A DNA stretch of 8,297 nucleotides, from the NCBI GenBank assembly GCA_011322575.1, contig DRMK01000058.1:1-8297 (forward strand). The letters run 5' to 3'. Both the position numbers and the translations under genes were made by a program. Positions 6,002 to 8,297 of the stretch are shown here, piece after piece; positions within the stretch are counted from its first letter, which is position 1; every line of letters begins with the position of its first letter. The notes under the pieces were generated by a model that did not search any database, was not told the DNA's origin, and saw only the letters and a program-made list of their open reading frames with translations. Source of the DNA: Gammaproteobacteria bacterium. GTDB lineage: Bacteria; Pseudomonadota; Gammaproteobacteria; Thiohalospirales; Thiohalospiraceae.

Positions 6002-6403
6002 CTAACCACCTTCCCCTCGTGTAAACCGGATTATGTGGCGACGTTCCCGTTTGGCTGGTCGTCCGTGGCCGTGCCGGCGCAGGCCAGGTATGGCCTGAGA
6101 ACGACGTAGCTGCGCCTCTTTTTCCCGTCGCAGGATACTCTCTTCGGTCTCCCGGTACAGTTTGGCCGCAAAAGCGGCCGGGCCGCGTTGGCCGGAGATC
6201 CGCAATATCTGGACGGTTCTGGCGCAACCACCTTGCTGGATTTCCAGCTCGTCACCAGCGCGGATGGAGTGTGATGGTTTTACCCGGCGGCCATTGCAGT
6301 GCACCTTTCCGCCCTCAACGGCCTTGCGCGCGAGCCCTCTGCTCTTGAAGAATCGCGCCGCCCAGAGCCATTTGTCTATGCGGATTCTCTCGGTTGGCTC
6401 CAT
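6002..6403 (-). CDS. hslR: Heat-shock protein 15 family, S4-domain ribosome-rescue factor
   Basis: A 133-residue basic protein with an N-terminal S4 RNA-binding domain (about residues 7-60): RIRIDKWLWAARFFKSRGLA, then KAVEGGKVHCNGRRVKPS and IRAGDELEI. This is the typical sequence of Hsp15, and the length agrees with the family. Hsp15 binds free 50S ribosomal subunits carrying a nascent chain and helps recycle them after heat stress; it acts in the cytoplasm. The C-terminal third is rich in Arg and Lys, as usual. The ATG is 16 bases downstream of the purD stop on the same strand, with no terminator between, so the two are probably co-transcribed. No strong Shine-Dalgarno is visible before the ATG, which suggests translation coupled to purD. 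No clear intrinsic terminator follows. Confidence 0.92.
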   Translation of the reverse strand: MEPTERIRIDKWLWAARFFKSRGLARKAVEGGKVHCNGRRVKPSHSIRAGDELEIQQGGCARTVQILRISGQRGPAAFAAKLYRETEESILRREKEAQLRRSQAIPGLRRHGHGRPAKRERRHIIRFTRGEGG

Positions 6404-6419
6404 AAGGGAATTTGCAGGT

Positions 6420-7697
6420 TCAGCTGCGGCCGATGGCGCGGTAGCCTATATCGGTTCGATAGTACGCGCCGTCCCAGCTGATCTCGCCCACCTTGTCGTA
6501 GGCGCGCCGCTGCGCCGCGGCGACGGTTTCCCCCAGGGCGGTAACACACAATACCCGGCCGCCGTTGGTAACCACCTTGCCGTCCTTCAGGGCGGTACCG
6601 GCATGGAATACCTTGAGGTCCTCGCTGTCTTCTCCGAGGCCGCTTATGATGTCGCCCTTGCGGTAGCTGCCAGGGTATCCTCCCGCAGCCATTACCACGC
6701 CCAGGGCAGGGCGCGGGTCCCACTCCACGGCAGCCCGATCCAGTTTCTGGTCCAGCGCCAGTTCGCAGAGGGCCACCAGATCGGAGTCGAGGCGCATCAT
6801 GATAGGCTGGGTCTCCGGATCACCAAACCGGCAGTTGTACTCCAGCACCTTCGGGGTGCCGTCCGCACAGATCATCAGGCCAGCGTAGAGGAAGCCGGTA
6901 TAAGGCGTTCCCTCGGCGGCCAGGCCCTCTACCGTTGGCTGGATGATCTCCCGCATGATACGGGCGTGTAGTTCGGGAGTGATAACCGGGGCAGGGGAGT
7001 AAGCCCCCATGCCTCCGGTGTTGGGCCCGGTATCGCCATTATCACGTGGCTTGTGGTCCTGCGAGGTGGCTAGCGGGAGGATGTGTTCTCCGTCCACCAT
7101 TACGATGAAGCTGGCCTCCTCGCCGCTCAGAAACTCCTCGATAACCACACAACGGCCGGCGTCACCAAAGGCATTACCGGCCAGCATCCCGTCCACCGCG
7201 GTAATCGCCTCCTGCTCGCTCCGGGCCACGATCACCCCCTTGCCGGCCGCCAGCCCGTCCGCCTTGACCACTATAGGGGCGCCCCGGCTGCGGATGTAGT
7301 CATGTGCCCGTCGTGGCTCGATAAAACTGGCGTACTCCGCCGTGGGAATGGCATGGCGGGCCAGGAACTCCTTGGTAAAACGCTTGGAACCCTCCAGGCG
7401 GGCGGCAGCCCGGGTCGGCCCGAAGCAGCGCAGCCCGGCAGTGCTGAATGCGTCCACCACACCCGCTACCAGCGGTGCTTCGGGGCCTGCTATGGTCATG
7501 GCGATCTCGTTTTCGCGGGCAAAACGGACCAGGCGTTCGATATCCGTGGTCTGGATGGGGATGTTTTCGACACCGGACTCCATCGCCGTGCCTGCGTTAC
7601 CGGGAGCGACGAATACACGCTCTACGGCCGGGGACTGGGCTGTTTTCCAAGCCAGGGCATGTTCACGCCCTCCGGAGCCGAGTATCATTATATTCAT
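6420..7697 (-). CDS. purD: Phosphoribosylamine-glycine ligase (GAR synthetase)
   Basis: A complete 425-residue cytoplasmic enzyme of purine biosynthesis. It joins glycine to 5-phosphoribosylamine with ATP to form glycinamide ribonucleotide. The N-terminal domain starts MNIMILGSGGREHALAWK. The ATP-grasp part shows KRFTKEF (105-111), KADGLAAGKGV (145-155) and GPNTGGMGAYSP (224-235), followed by EYNCRFGDPETQ (286-297), the family signature that binds metal. Length is normal and no key residue is missing. The ATG at 7697 agrees with the usual N-terminus; the ribosome site is weak, and a second ATG at 7688 would remove part of the first strand. purH, the usual upstream partner in many proteobacteria, is absent: the next gene upstream is divergent. 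hslR follows after 16 bases. Confidence 0.97.
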   Translation of the reverse strand: MNIMILGSGGREHALAWKTAQSPAVERVFVAPGNAGTAMESGVENIPIQTTDIERLVRFARENEIAMTIAGPEAPLVAGVVDAFSTAGLRCFGPTRAAARLEGSKRFTKEFLARHAIPTAEYASFIEPRRAHDYIRSRGAPIVVKADGLAAGKGVIVARSEQEAITAVDGMLAGNAFGDAGRCVVIEEFLSGEEASFIVMVDGEHILPLATSQDHKPRDNGDTGPNTGGMGAYSPAPVITPELHARIMREIIQPTVEGLAAEGTPYTGFLYAGLMICADGTPKVLEYNCRFGDPETQPIMMRLDSDLVALCELALDQKLDRAAVEWDPRPALGVVMAAGGYPGSYRKGDIISGLGEDSEDLKVFHAGTALKDGKVVTNGGRVLCVTALGETVAAAQRRAYDKVGEISWDGAYYRTDIGYRAIGRS

Positions 7698-8032
7698 AGA
7701 GGCTTTATGTTTGTCGCTGTAGCGGGGTCATTATCCGTTTATTGTAAATTGATAGCTCGTTCGCGAGAAGGGGCAACGGAGGAATCGGGCTTTGCCGCAG
7801 CGCCGGTGACCGGTGTGGATTTGATGCCACGATGAGCCACAAAGCGGTATTGTTGCATGAAAACGGTTCTTGTGGTTGTAAAAAAAGGGTAAAATTACAT
7901 ATCAGGTTGAATCGGGCGAGCAGGAAGGGGTTTCGTCTCCGGTCGTAACGTTGCCACGCTTGCTGAATCGTCTCTGTATGCCAGTCTGAATCTCTCTTTC
8001 ATGGCTCCGGGCGCAGGGGGAGTGTACCGATC
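7698..8032. other. Divergent intergenic region, purD and membrane-protein gene
   Basis: These 335 bases separate two divergently transcribed starts and should hold both promoters. A TAAAAT at 7890-7895 after an A-run is a possible -10 on the plus strand, without a good -35. I see no match to a PurR operator and no convincing structured RNA. Confidence 0.4.
8015..8022 (+). promoter_or_regulatory. Ribosome binding site of the gene at 8033
   Basis: AGGGGGAG lies 10 bases before the ATG at 8033. It fixes that start, since the nearby ATG at 8001 runs into a stop after 11 codons. Confidence 0.65.
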
Positions 8033-8297
8033 ATGAAAAACAAGCGGCCAACCAGCCAGCAAGCCGCCAGAGCGGCAATATTGCGCGGTGTCTACCAGGA
8101 CAATCTCGGATCCGGGAAACAGACGCAGCCTGGGTCGAGATACGGTCGGCTTTCCCGCTGGTTGGTTCTCGGAGTGACGGCCCTTCTGCTCTTTTCTGCC
8201 GCGGCTTTTTCTCTCTTTTTCCCTAGCGGTCCGGAGAGCGGGGCACCAATGGCTGAGGCCGGGAGCGGACCGGTGGGTCAGATTGCCGACGCCTTGC
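8033..8297 (+). CDS. N-terminal part of a single-pass inner-membrane protein
   Basis: The frame is open from the ATG at 8033 to the window edge, giving 88 residues. A basic, Gln- and Arg-rich N-terminus (MKNKRPTSQQAARAAILRGV) leads to one hydrophobic segment, about residues 43-63 (WLVLGVTALLLFSAAAFSLFF). A Ser/Gly/Pro-rich linker (PSGPESGAPMAEAGSGPVG) follows. Positive charges before the segment predict a cytoplasmic N-terminus and a periplasmic C-terminal domain, as in envelope enzymes or secretion adaptors anchored by an N-terminal helix. The functional domain lies beyond the window, so no family can be given. It is transcribed divergently from purD. Confidence 0.7.
   Translation, partial: MKNKRPTSQQAARAAILRGVYQDNLGSGKQTQPGSRYGRLSRWLVLGVTALLLFSAAAFSLFFPSGPESGAPMAEAGSGPVGQIADAL

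Noticed and set aside
6162..7835. Long plus-strand open frames opposite purD and hslR
   Set aside because: They are antisense shadows of well-recognised minus-strand genes.

Overview
The window looks like a chromosomal segment of a Gammaproteobacterium that makes periplasmic or surface multiheme c-type cytochromes. The recognisable housekeeping genes are purD and hslR, and their residues fit that class. A sulfur- or metal-respiring lineage is possible, but this is inference; nothing in the window fixes genus or metabolism.

Layout. Bases 1-192 hold the 3' end of an alpha/beta-hydrolase gene. Bases 193-679 carry no convincing gene but contain a 165-bp MITE-like element (292-456) with 49-bp near-perfect inverted ends flanked by CTAG. 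Bases 680-1843 (+) encode a FemAB/CelD-like GNAT-fold acyltransferase. Twelve bases further, transcribed convergently, are two related multiheme cytochromes on the minus strand: a triheme protein (1856-2977) and upstream of it an octaheme protein (3459-5372). A strong intrinsic terminator (3348-3381) separates them, so the triheme gene probably uses its own promoter. The octaheme gene has a leader with a plausible UP-element promoter and three copies of GTACGCA. A gene-free, partly AT-rich stretch (about 5573-6001) follows. Then comes a minus-strand purD-hslR pair (7697 down to 6002). A divergent plus-strand gene for a single-pass membrane protein starts at 8033 and runs off the end.

The most interesting feature is shared by the two cytochromes. 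Each has a Sec signal peptide, an N-terminal heme module with matching spacing, two IPT/TIG-like beta domains (the second with four conserved cysteines), and then the same extreme C-terminus, PKWWSIWSWWSSWSWSRR. These 18 residues are identical in both, yet 9 of the 11 non-Trp codons differ synonymously. The tail is therefore kept by selection on the protein rather than by recent copying. It resembles a C-terminal sorting or anchoring signal in position and basic end, but matches none of the sorting motifs I know (PEP-CTERM, LPXTG, GlyGly-CTERM). It could mark an undescribed export, anchoring or assembly route for surface cytochromes, or form a structural Trp ladder.

The triheme protein looks like a version of the octaheme protein that lacks the hemes 4-8 block, keeping the first three hemes, the beta domains and the tail. 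The two probably act in the same compartment. The convergent FemAB-like enzyme is a neighbour of unknown relevance.
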